Origin: an uncultured Burkholderiales bacterium
GTDB taxonomy: Bacteria; Pseudomonadota; Gammaproteobacteria; Burkholderiales; Burkholderiaceae_C
DNA: 64,000 nt
Assembly: GCA_903822825.1 (NCBI GenBank)
Contig: CAIJQQ010000016.1
Coordinates: forward strand, 62,001-126,000
Direction of reading: 5' to 3'
Each line of letters opens with the position of its first letter. The first letter of the stretch is position 1. Under the pieces are notes generated by a model. That model worked only from the letters and a program-made list of their open reading frames with translations, ran no database searches and was not told the DNA's origin. Positions 7,906-14,775 of the stretch are shown in pieces. The position numbers and the translations under genes were made by a program.

Positions 7906-8732
7906 GCCAATTCGATCCTGGCGGTGTTCATCATGATCGGTTTGACCAGGATCTTGTAAGTGTCCAGGTCAAAGCCCTGCGCCTCGTGGGCCTCGTGTTG
8001 CGGGTGCTTGGAGCACCAGGTCCCCAGATAACGCCAGTTGTGAATGCGGTGGCGTTGCACCCAATGGCCGTTTTGCTCGACCAAGTCGACCGCGCCAGGA
8101 AAAGGCCAGGCGTGCACTTTCAAGTCCACCAACGCGGTGAAAAGGCGTTGGTCGTGGGCTTGCCGATTTTCTGTGCCCACGCATGCGCCCAGGCAGGTTT
8201 TGACTTGCAGGCCGAAGCAGCCCCGTTGGCCGATTTTTTCCAGGCCCAGCAAGCCCAGGCACAAGCGGTGCTGGTCAGCCAGCTCGCGCAGCTTGCTTTG
8301 CGCCGCATGCACCGAGCTGAAGAGCCCGTACAGGCGGTCGGTCTGACCGACGGCGACGTCCTTGCCCGTCACGATCTGCGGTGTGCCACCCGTCAGATGC
8401 GGCAACTCGATGGCGCACAGGCTGCGCAAGCGCCGCAAGCGGATGTTGTACAGCGGGTGACGTTGTTTGATCAGCCGTGCCTCCAGCAGCAGTGCGCCGA
8501 TTTCGCCCGCAGTTTCGATGCAGTCCACGCGCCGGGACTGCGCGAGCATTTCCGCCTCTTCCTGGGTCCGCAGGTGCGCCAGCACGCGGCTGCGGATGTC
8601 CACGCTCTTGCCGATGTACAGGGGCAGCGTGCCTTCGCCCCTGAAGATGTACACGCCGCAGCCGCGCGGCAATGCCGCCAGCGAATGGGGGTCGATCAGG
8701 TGCGGTAATGCCGGGGCTGCGGTTTGCGTCAT
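7902..8732 (-). CDS. cho: GIY-YIG excinuclease Cho-type protein
   Basis: 276-aa UvrC-like nuclease. The N-terminal GIY-YIG domain reads [31 protein letters not shown], with the late glutamate in [20 protein letters not shown]. The rest, including a cysteine-containing [10 protein letters not shown] and [14 protein letters not shown] region, matches Cho, which makes the 3' incision in nucleotide excision repair and lacks the UvrC C-terminal nuclease half. I start at [11 protein letters not shown], four bases after the umuD stop. In E. coli cho is an SOS gene at its own locus; here it sits between umuD and umuC. The separate polymerase-exonuclease epsilon fusion type is excluded by length. Confidence 0.85.
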   Translation of the reverse strand: MTQTAAPALPHLIDPHSLAALPRGCGVYIFRGEGTLPLYIGKSVDIRSRVLAHLRTQEEAEMLAQSRRVDCIETAGEIGALLLEARLIKQRHPLYNIRLRRLRSLCAIELPHLTGGTPQIVTGKDVAVGQTDRLYGLFSSVHAAQSKLRELADQHRLCLGLLGLEKIGQRGCFGLQVKTCLGACVGTENRQAHDQRLFTALVDLKVHAWPFPGAVDLVEQNGHWVQRHRIHNWRYLGTWCSKHPQHEAHEAQGFDLDTYKILVKPIMMNTARIELA

Positions 8733-8736
8733 GGCC

Positions 8737-9177
8737 TCAATACAGCTTGTGCAGGTTGCGTGTGACCACACCCCAGATCACCAGTTCTTCACCGTCCTTG
8801 ACCATGATGGGCGGGTAAAGCGGGTTCTCGGCGACCAACTTGAGCACGCCGCCGCGCCGGTGCAGACGTTTGACGGTGTAATCGTTGTTGAGCACCGCCA
8901 GCACGATGTTGCCGTGCTTGGCCTCGATGGAGCGGTCCACCAGCAGTTCATCGCCTTCGTAGATGCCAATGCCGTTCATCGAGTCGCCCTTGACCCGGAA
9001 GATGAAGGTCGCTTCTTTGTTGCGAATCAGGTGCTCGTTCAGGTCGATGCGCTTGCGCGTGTGGTCTGCTGCCGGCGACGGAAAACCCGCGGACACGCGC
9101 CAGGCACACACATCCAGCCAGACGGGGGTGTCGGAGACCGCAATGGGAACAGGTCGGGATTCGAGGTGCGCTGACAT
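8737..9177 (-). CDS. umuD: UmuD translesion polymerase accessory protein (self-cleaving)
   Basis: 146-aa LexA-like S24 peptidase. The self-cleavage site is SA-GFPSPAADH (Ala30-Gly31; E. coli uses Cys-Gly). The catalytic serine is in GDSMNG (Ser66) and the lysine in YTVKRL (Lys103). RecA-stimulated cleavage yields UmuD', which joins UmuC in polymerase V. I start at MSAHLESRPV, 13 bases after the LexA-covered promoter -10 region; the 366-aa track ORF is a read-through upstream. First gene of the SOS operon. Confidence 0.95.
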   Translation of the reverse strand: MSAHLESRPVPIAVSDTPVWLDVCAWRVSAGFPSPAADHTRKRIDLNEHLIRNKEATFIFRVKGDSMNGIGIYEGDELLVDRSIEAKHGNIVLAVLNNDYTVKRLHRRGGVLKLVAENPLYPPIMVKDGEELVIWGVVTRNLHKLY

Positions 9178-9183
9178 GCCTTG

Positions 9184-9213
9184 AATATACTGTACAAATC
9201 TACAGCCTTTCAA
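9184..9213 (-). promoter_or_regulatory. SOS promoter with LexA box for umuD-cho-umuC
   Basis: On the minus strand a -35 TTGAAA (9208-9213) and a -10 TATATT (9184-9189) are separated by 18 bases. That spacer holds a perfect LexA site, CTGTAGATTTGTACAG (CTGT-N8-ACAG, 9190-9205). The operator fills the space between the hexamers, so bound LexA would block RNA polymerase directly. umuD starts seven bases downstream of the -10. Confidence 0.92.
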
Positions 9214-9393
9214 GTCCTCATATGGGTGCGCAAAGGTGAACCTGCCGCTCAAAGCCAGCGCGAACTGCCAACGCACGGCTTGGCCCGATTCGCCGCAAGG
9301 ATGGACCCCCAAGGGGGTGTCGGCGTATCCTCGGGTGTCGTTTGGCGACGTGTGCTGCTGGCCACAGCGCTTGTTTTGCAAAAAGGAGTTCTC

Positions 9394-9852
9394 ATGCGTG
9401 CGGTTGGCAATTTCCTGTGGTTCATTCTGGGCGGTGTTTTCATGGGCCTGGGCTGGTGGCTCGTGGGGCTGATCGCATTCATCAGCATCGTGGGCATCCC
9501 CTGGGGCCGGGCGTGCTTTGTCATCGGCAACTTCACGTTTTTTCCGTTCGGGCGTGAAGCCATCAACCGCAAGGAGTTGACGCACGAAGAAGACCTGGGC
9601 ACCGGGGCGTTGGGCCTGGTGGGCAACATTGTCTGGTTTTTGCTGGCAGGCGTGTGGCTGGCGATCGGCCACGTCATCTCGGCCGTGGTGTGCTTTTTCA
9701 CCATCATCGGCATCCCGTTTGGGATTCAGCACCTCAAGCTCGCGGGCATCGCGCTGGCGCCCGTGGGCAAGACCATTGTCTCCAAAGAAGTTGCAGCCGC
9801 TGCCCGCGAGGCCAATGCGCGTGCGCACGTGACGCAAATGCGCCGCGACTGA
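9394..9852 (+). CDS. yccF: YccF domain membrane protein
   Basis: 152-aa inner-membrane protein with two copies of the YccF domain: GNFLWFILGGVFMGLGWWLVGLIAFISIVGIPWGRA and GNIVWFLLAGVWLAIGHVISAVVCFFTIIGIPFGIQH. Each has a hydrophobic hairpin followed by the IGIP motif. The start at MRAVGNFLW is backed by AAAAGGAG about seven bases upstream; the longer track ORF reads through the umuD promoter. The function of the family is unknown. It is divergent from umuD. Confidence 0.9.
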   Translation: MRAVGNFLWFILGGVFMGLGWWLVGLIAFISIVGIPWGRACFVIGNFTFFPFGREAINRKELTHEEDLGTGALGLVGNIVWFLLAGVWLAIGHVISAVVCFFTIIGIPFGIQHLKLAGIALAPVGKTIVSKEVAAAAREANARAHVTQMRRD

Positions 9853-9885
9853 GTCTGCCGCCTCGCCGCTGCGGGGCGCAGGGGC

Positions 9886-10887
9886 TCAAACCCCTTCAGG
9901 CTGGATTTTGGCGCGGGCGATCACCGGTTTCCAGCGGGCTTGTTCTTGTTTGATGAAAGCTTCGAACTCGGCCCGCGTGTTGCCCACGGCCAGTGCCGTG
10001 TCCTGGCTGAGCTTGTCACCCATGGCTTTGCCGCGCGCGGCCTTGACCGCTTCGGCCTCGAGCCGCTCGAGGTGGGCCTTGGGCCAGCTGCTGGGGGCCA
10101 GCAGGCCGTACCACTGCGTCATCTCAAAGCCCTTGTAGCCCTGTTCGGCCACGGTGGGCACATCGGGCAATTGCGGCAAACGTGCGCTGGTGCCCGTGGC
10201 AATGCAGCGCAGCTTGCCGGCCTTGATGAATGGCAGCAAGGCGGGCGCGCCCACCGCTGCGGCTTGCAGGCGGCCAGCCATCAGGTCGGTCAGCATCGGG
10301 CCCGTGCCGCGGTAGGGCACATGCAGCATGAAAGTCTCGGTCGCCATCTTCAGGTATTCGAACGCCAGGTGCCCCGCGCTGCCGTTGCCCGCCGAGCCGT
10401 AGTTGAGTTGCCCGGGCCGGGCCTTGGCGTAGGCGACAAACTCCTTGAGGTTTCTCACGGGCAAGTCGGGGTGCACCACGTACAGGCTGGGCACTTTGGA
10501 CAGCAGTGTGATGGGCACGAAGTCCTTGTTGGCGTCGTAGGCCAGCTTCGCAAAGATGTAGGGGTTCACGGCCAGGGTGCCAATGTGCCCCAGGATGAGT
10601 GTGTGCTCGTCGCTCGAATGGGCGACCTCCTGCATGGCGATGTTGCCCGCGGCGCCGGGCTTGTTGTCGACAAACACGTTCTGGCCGAGGCTTTTGGCCA
10701 TCTCGCTGGCCACGGCGCGGGCCACGATCTCGGAGCTGCCGCCGGGCGCAAAGGGCACCACCAGGCGCAGGGGTTTGCTGGGCCAGGCGGTTTGGCCTTG
10801 GGCTATGCCAGCACTCAGGGCCAAGCCGCTTGTGGCGGCGTGCGTCAGCCAGTCACGGCGGGTGAGGGCATGGGGGGGCAGGGTCAT
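9886..10887 (-). CDS. Bug-family tripartite tricarboxylate transporter receptor
   Basis: 333-aa periplasmic solute receptor of the Bug (TctC) family. The N-terminus has a Tat-like RRDWLTHAATSGLALSAGIAQG signal. The family pattern KPLRLVVPFAPGGSSEIVARAVA is followed by NVFVDNKPGAAGNIAMQEVA and, near the middle, LNYGSAGNGSAGHLAFEYLK. Such proteins bind carboxylates for TctAB permeases, but many Bug genes, like this one, stand alone. The ligand cannot be predicted. The start is chosen at MTLPPHALTRRDW to keep the signal at the N-terminus. Confidence 0.88.
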   Translation of the reverse strand: MTLPPHALTRRDWLTHAATSGLALSAGIAQGQTAWPSKPLRLVVPFAPGGSSEIVARAVASEMAKSLGQNVFVDNKPGAAGNIAMQEVAHSSDEHTLILGHIGTLAVNPYIFAKLAYDANKDFVPITLLSKVPSLYVVHPDLPVRNLKEFVAYAKARPGQLNYGSAGNGSAGHLAFEYLKMATETFMLHVPYRGTGPMLTDLMAGRLQAAAVGAPALLPFIKAGKLRCIATGTSARLPQLPDVPTVAEQGYKGFEMTQWYGLLAPSSWPKAHLERLEAEAVKAARGKAMGDKLSQDTALAVGNTRAEFEAFIKQEQARWKPVIARAKIQPEGV

Positions 10888-11230
10888 GTCGGGCTTTCTG
10901 AGTGTGTGGTGCATTTTGCAGCACAGACGCTCAGCCAACGCCGTCGGCTGTGCTTGTCGCAAAAGTCAGGCAAACCACCCCAAAACCGCCACCATTCAGG
11001 CTGGAGTCACGGGCAGTGGGCTTGTTGTTCACGGGTTTGAGGGCGGTTGGGCGCAGGTTGGTGGACTCGACATCAAATGGGAAGCCGCACTTAATTTGGT
11101 ATAAAAGTTCAAATATCAATTCAATTGTTGTTCTTTTAAATCATAATTCGACTTGCATTTTGCAAAGGACGTGGTTCTGTCTCTTGCAGCCGTTTTGCTT
11201 TGGTTTAGCCACGTGACATTTCGTTGACCC
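10888..11230. other. divergent intergenic region, Bug gene / hybrid kinase
   Basis: A 343-bp non-coding gap. The half nearest the kinase is clearly AT-rich (11095-11160) and holds a possible -10, TATAAA, near 11100. A small palindrome, TTGCA-TTT-TGCAA (11153-11165), lies about 65 bp before the kinase start. No ORF here looks real; those in the track are shadows of the neighbouring genes. Confidence 0.5.
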
Positions 11231-13912
11231 ATGAAGTACTTCAGCATCAGGCTTCAACTGGCCTTGAGCGCGATTGCGCTGGGTATCCTGCTGCTGCTGG
11301 CCCAACTGGGCATCCAGTTCTATGTGCTGCGCGCAGACATCGTTCAGCGGATCGAGCGGCATGAATTCAGGCAACTCACCGATTTTGCCGAGTACCTGGA
11401 CGAAAAGCTGGAGGAGAGCAAAGAGATGCTCGCCATCATCTCCCCCAATCTCGCTGCGCAGCAGCTGAGCGATCCGCGGACCTTGGAAGTCGCCCTTCAG
11501 CGCGAAAGCGCGCTGTTCACGGTCTTTGATGACCTGTATGTTTTCGACGCCAAGGGTTTGCTGCTGGTGGACTGGCCGGTCAAGCCTGGCAGGCGCATGC
11601 TGGACATGTCCGAGCGCGATTACATCCAAGAGGTGGTGAAAACCCACCAAACCGTCATCTCCAAGCCCATCTTGGGCAAGGCCACCAAGCAGCCCATCGT
11701 GGTGGTGGCCACCCCGATACTCGATGCTCAGAACCGCTTGGTGGGCATCTTGGGCGGCGTGCTGAACCTCAACAAACCCAATTTACTGGGCACCATTGCC
11801 ACCCGTAAAAACGGCGCGACCGGTTACTACTATCTGGTCACGCAAGACCGGGTGCGCATTGCGCACCCAGACCCGTCACTGATCTTGAAGACGGTGCCAC
11901 TCCACAGCACGAACTTGCCTTTTGAAGAAGCCATGAAGGGCTTTGAGGGCACACGGGAGGGGCAGACCACCCGGGGGCTCAAGGCCTTGTTCACGTTTAA
12001 AAAACTCAAAACCACCGATTGGATCGTGGGTTCGGTGATCCCCACGGAAGAAGCGTTTGCCCCCATCACTGACCTGTACCACCGCATGTTGTTGGTCACC
12101 TTGCTGCTGCTGGGGGTGGTGATTCCGTTGTTGTGGGTATTTGCAGCCCGATTGGTGAGGCCTTTGGCCCAGCTCGCGCAGGCCATGCATGACACCGCTG
12201 CACGGATGCGTGACGGCAAGTCGGTGACGCCCATTCCCGAATTGGGCAGTCAGGAAATCCACACGGTGGTGCAGGCCTTCAATGAATTCATGGCGGCTCG
12301 CCTGCGCGCCGAGTGCCTGCTGTCGCAGGCGCGCGATGAGGCGCAAGCGGCCAACAATTCCAAGAGCAACTTTCTGGCCAACATGAGCCATGAAATCCGC
12401 ACGCCCATGAATGGCATTGTGGGCATGACCGAGTTGTGTCTGCAAACACGCACGACCGATGAGCAGCGCAGTTATCTTGAGATGGTGGAGACCTCCGCCA
12501 AGTCTTTGCTCTCAGTGATCAACGACATCCTCGATTTTTCGAAAATCGAAGCGCGCAAGCTCGACCTGGACCCGCATGAATTTTCGGTGCACAGCCTGGT
12601 GCGCCAGTCGACGCGGGCCTTGTCACTTCGGGCGGTGGAGAAAGAGCTTGAGCTGGTGTGCGACATCGCCGTTGATGTACCCGAGTTGGTGGTGGGCGAC
12701 GCCTTGCGCTTGCAGCAGGTGCTGACCAATTTGCTGGGCAACGCGATCAAGTTCACGGCCCAAGGTGAGGTCGTCCTGACGGTCGAGCGCGTGAAGACGC
12801 CACCGAACGCCGATGGGGTCTGGCTGCAGTTCCACATCAAGGACACCGGGATCGGTATTTCGCAAGACAAACAGGCACTGATATTTGACATCTTCACGCA
12901 GGCCGATTCGAGCACTGCACGCCGCTTTGGCGGCTCGGGCCTGGGCCTGGCCATCAGCCGCAGCCTGGTGGAAATGATGGGAGGGCAAATCAGTGTCGCC
13001 AGCGAACTTGGGCAAGGCAGCGCATTCAGCTTCACCACGCATTTGGGGCACGCGAGCGCCCTGCCCGTGGTGCGGGGTGAGCTCAGTGGCCACTTGAGCG
13101 GAGAGACGGTGCTGGTGGTCGATGACAACGCCAGCAGCCGCCACATCCTGGCGCGCAACCTGACGTCGGCTGGCCTGCATGCCGTCGTCTGCGACAGCGC
13201 AGCGCAGGCACTGCACTGTCCGCAATTGCTGCACGCACATTACGCCTTGATCGATGTGGGCTTGCCCGACATCGACGGCTATGCGCTGGTGACCGAGTTG
13301 CGCAAGACACGCACAGCCGCGCAGCTGACGATCGTCATGATGGGCGCCTTGAGCGAGCAAACGCCGCAGGAGCTGCTGCAGTCCCATGAAATCCAGGGCT
13401 TTCTGGTCAAGCCGATTGACCTGCACGAGCTGGTGTCCATCCTCAACCGTTGGTCCAAGACCCATGTGCAAGCGCCGCTGGTGAATGAAGAGCCACCGCA
13501 GGAGGCGTGGTCTCCATTGGCCTCACGCGTGCTCTTGGCCGAGGATACGCCGATCAACCAGACCCTGGCCACCATCATCCTCACGCGCATGGGTTGTGAG
13601 GTCACCGTGGCCAACAACGGCCTGGAAGCGGTGGATGCTTTCAAGGACGGTGCGTTCGACTTGGTGCTGATGGACATCCAGATGCCCGAGATGGGGGGCA
13701 TCGAGGCGACGCTGGCGATCCGCGAGTTGGAGAGCCGACTGGCGCGCGGACCGACGCCCATCATCGCCGTCACGGCCAATGCGCTCAAAGGGGACCGTGA
13801 ACGTTACCTGCAAGCAGGCATGAACGGCTATGTCTCCAAACCCATTTCGGTGGAAGCGCTTAAATCCGAAATCCAGCGACTGCTTCGGGACGGCGTGGTG
13901 GCGGCGCGCTGA
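11231..13912 (+). CDS. hybrid sensor histidine kinase with dCache sensor and two receiver domains
   Basis: 893-aa inner-membrane kinase. TM1 is about residues 8-32 and is followed by a periplasmic Cache-type sensor (to about 280). TM2 is LLLGVVIPLLWVFAARLV, followed by a HAMP region. The HisKA domain has SHEIRTPMNGIVGM with His387. The ATPase domain has NLLGNAIKFT and the GGSGLGLAIS box. Receiver 1 (from about 625) has VVDDNASSRH and Asp675 in LIDVGLPDIDG; receiver 2 (from about 770) has LLAEDTPINQT and Asp815 in LMDIQMPEMGG. There is no C-terminal Hpt domain, so phosphotransfer probably uses a separate Hpt protein. No cognate output regulator is adjacent; the signal is unknown. Confidence 0.93.
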   Translation: MKYFSIRLQLALSAIALGILLLLAQLGIQFYVLRADIVQRIERHEFRQLTDFAEYLDEKLEESKEMLAIISPNLAAQQLSDPRTLEVALQRESALFTVFDDLYVFDAKGLLLVDWPVKPGRRMLDMSERDYIQEVVKTHQTVISKPILGKATKQPIVVVATPILDAQNRLVGILGGVLNLNKPNLLGTIATRKNGATGYYYLVTQDRVRIAHPDPSLILKTVPLHSTNLPFEEAMKGFEGTREGQTTRGLKALFTFKKLKTTDWIVGSVIPTEEAFAPITDLYHRMLLVTLLLLGVVIPLLWVFAARLVRPLAQLAQAMHDTAARMRDGKSVTPIPELGSQEIHTVVQAFNEFMAARLRAECLLSQARDEAQAANNSKSNFLANMSHEIRTPMNGIVGMTELCLQTRTTDEQRSYLEMVETSAKSLLSVINDILDFSKIEARKLDLDPHEFSVHSLVRQSTRALSLRAVEKELELVCDIAVDVPELVVGDALRLQQVLTNLLGNAIKFTAQGEVVLTVERVKTPPNADGVWLQFHIKDTGIGISQDKQALIFDIFTQADSSTARRFGGSGLGLAISRSLVEMMGGQISVASELGQGSAFSFTTHLGHASALPVVRGELSGHLSGETVLVVDDNASSRHILARNLTSAGLHAVVCDSAAQALHCPQLLHAHYALIDVGLPDIDGYALVTELRKTRTAAQLTIVMMGALSEQTPQELLQSHEIQGFLVKPIDLHELVSILNRWSKTHVQAPLVNEEPPQEAWSPLASRVLLAEDTPINQTLATIILTRMGCEVTVANNGLEAVDAFKDGAFDLVLMDIQMPEMGGIEATLAIRELESRLARGPTPIIAVTANALKGDRERYLQAGMNGYVSKPISVEALKSEIQRLLRDGVVAAR

Positions 13913-13952
13913 GCGCGCCGCGAGCCTTTGCACTGCTGGGGTGACGATCAGC

Positions 13953-14522
13953 TCAATAGCGCCCTGATCCCATGCCGCCCATGCCGCTGCCACCACCACG
14001 GCGGCGCATATCGCCCCCCTGCCGCAAGTCGGGTCGGCGTTCGCTGTTGTTTGCAGCGCCAGCGGGCGGCCCTGTGAACGTCGGGATGCTGGCGAGCAAC
14101 CACAGGTTGGCCATTTTCTTTTGGTCTGCGTCCAGAGCGCTGTAGAGGGCTTTGGCCGCTTGCTCGATGTCTTCGAGCCCGGCCAGGCGGTTTTGGTGGT
14201 TCATCACCAAGCGGGTGATCTGTTGCGGCGCAGCCTCATCTTCAGAGGCCAACGCTGGGCGCTCTCGGAAGAACTGCTGGGTGTAGGCTTCGAGCCGTGC
14301 CACATACTTGTCCCACAGCGGCTGCTGCTCAGGCGTGATCTTGAGCTTGTCACGCAGTTGCTCGGGGGCATACGCGCCCCGCATGGGGCTGGCCTGAGTG
14401 GCCGGCGTGGCAGGTACCGTGGCCAATTGTTCAGTGGCCACTGGCTGCGCCGCGCACAACAGCGGTAAGGCCAAGAGGGCCGCAAGCGGCAGTTTTTGAA
14501 TGGTCAACTTCGATCTGCTCAT
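13953..14522 (-). CDS. Spy/CpxP-like periplasmic protein (LTXXQ type)
   Basis: 189-aa exported protein that starts at MSRSKLTIQKLPLAALLALPLLCAA, a standard signal peptide. The mature part is mostly helical and charged: YAPEQLRDKLKITPEQQPLWDKYVARLEAY and LYSALDADQKKM resemble the repeated LTxxQ motifs of Spy/CpxP chaperones. It ends in an unusual Gly/Met/Arg-rich tail (RRRGGGSGMGGMGSGRY). The likely role is periplasmic chaperone or envelope-stress sensing, from family resemblance only. The longer track ORF extends through an intrinsic terminator and is not credible. Confidence 0.75.
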   Translation of the reverse strand: MSRSKLTIQKLPLAALLALPLLCAAQPVATEQLATVPATPATQASPMRGAYAPEQLRDKLKITPEQQPLWDKYVARLEAYTQQFFRERPALASEDEAAPQQITRLVMNHQNRLAGLEDIEQAAKALYSALDADQKKMANLWLLASIPTFTGPPAGAANNSERRPDLRQGGDMRRRGGGSGMGGMGSGRY

Positions 14523-14664
14523 GGCCTTCAGCTTAAGGTGCGAACAGCACCACGGCAGGGTGGGCTTGGCAAAGAATTGTGAAGCCCAGTGTGAAGCCAA
14601 GTCGCAACCGGTGTCACAGCCTGGAGCGCCTGTTTGATCTTCACCGGTCAGGCTTTTTTGTGCC

Positions 14665-14693
14665 CAAAAAAATGCGCCCCAGCTGGGGCGCAT
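14665..14693 (-). terminator. intrinsic terminator downstream of phoX
   Basis: Minus-strand hairpin ATGCGCCCC-AGCT-GGGGCGCAT, a perfect 9-bp stem, followed by TTTTTTT. It is placed to end phoX transcription, and also any transcript started at the LexA-flanked site at 14740-14759. Confidence 0.88.
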
Positions 14694-14739
14694 GAAGTGA
14701 GAAGTCCGGCAACTGCATGCAGCCATGACAGCGCCATTG

Positions 14740-14759
14740 TACTGTATGAATAGACAGTA
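14740..14759. promoter_or_regulatory. strong LexA box with no obvious target gene
   Basis: TACTGTATGAATAGACAGTA is a full CTGT-N8-ACAG operator. It also has the flanking TA/TA and an AT-rich centre, differing from the E. coli consensus at three of twenty positions. It lies between the phoX stop (14776) and the phoX terminator (14665-14693). A TACAAT hexamer (minus strand, 14736-14741) abuts it and could be a -10, without a convincing -35. Any minus transcript would be stopped after roughly 60-70 nt by that terminator. No known SOS gene is adjacent. Confidence 0.8.
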
Positions 14760-14775
14760 TTTTGAGATTGGCTTT

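Noticed and set aside
14648-14737. A 29-codon minus-strand frame (MALSWLHAVAGLLTSC...) directly after the orphan LexA box, similar in size to the TisB toxin.
   Set aside because: The ATG overlaps the putative -10, so the likely transcript would not contain a usable start. The frame also passes through a perfect terminator hairpin and is not strongly hydrophobic throughout.
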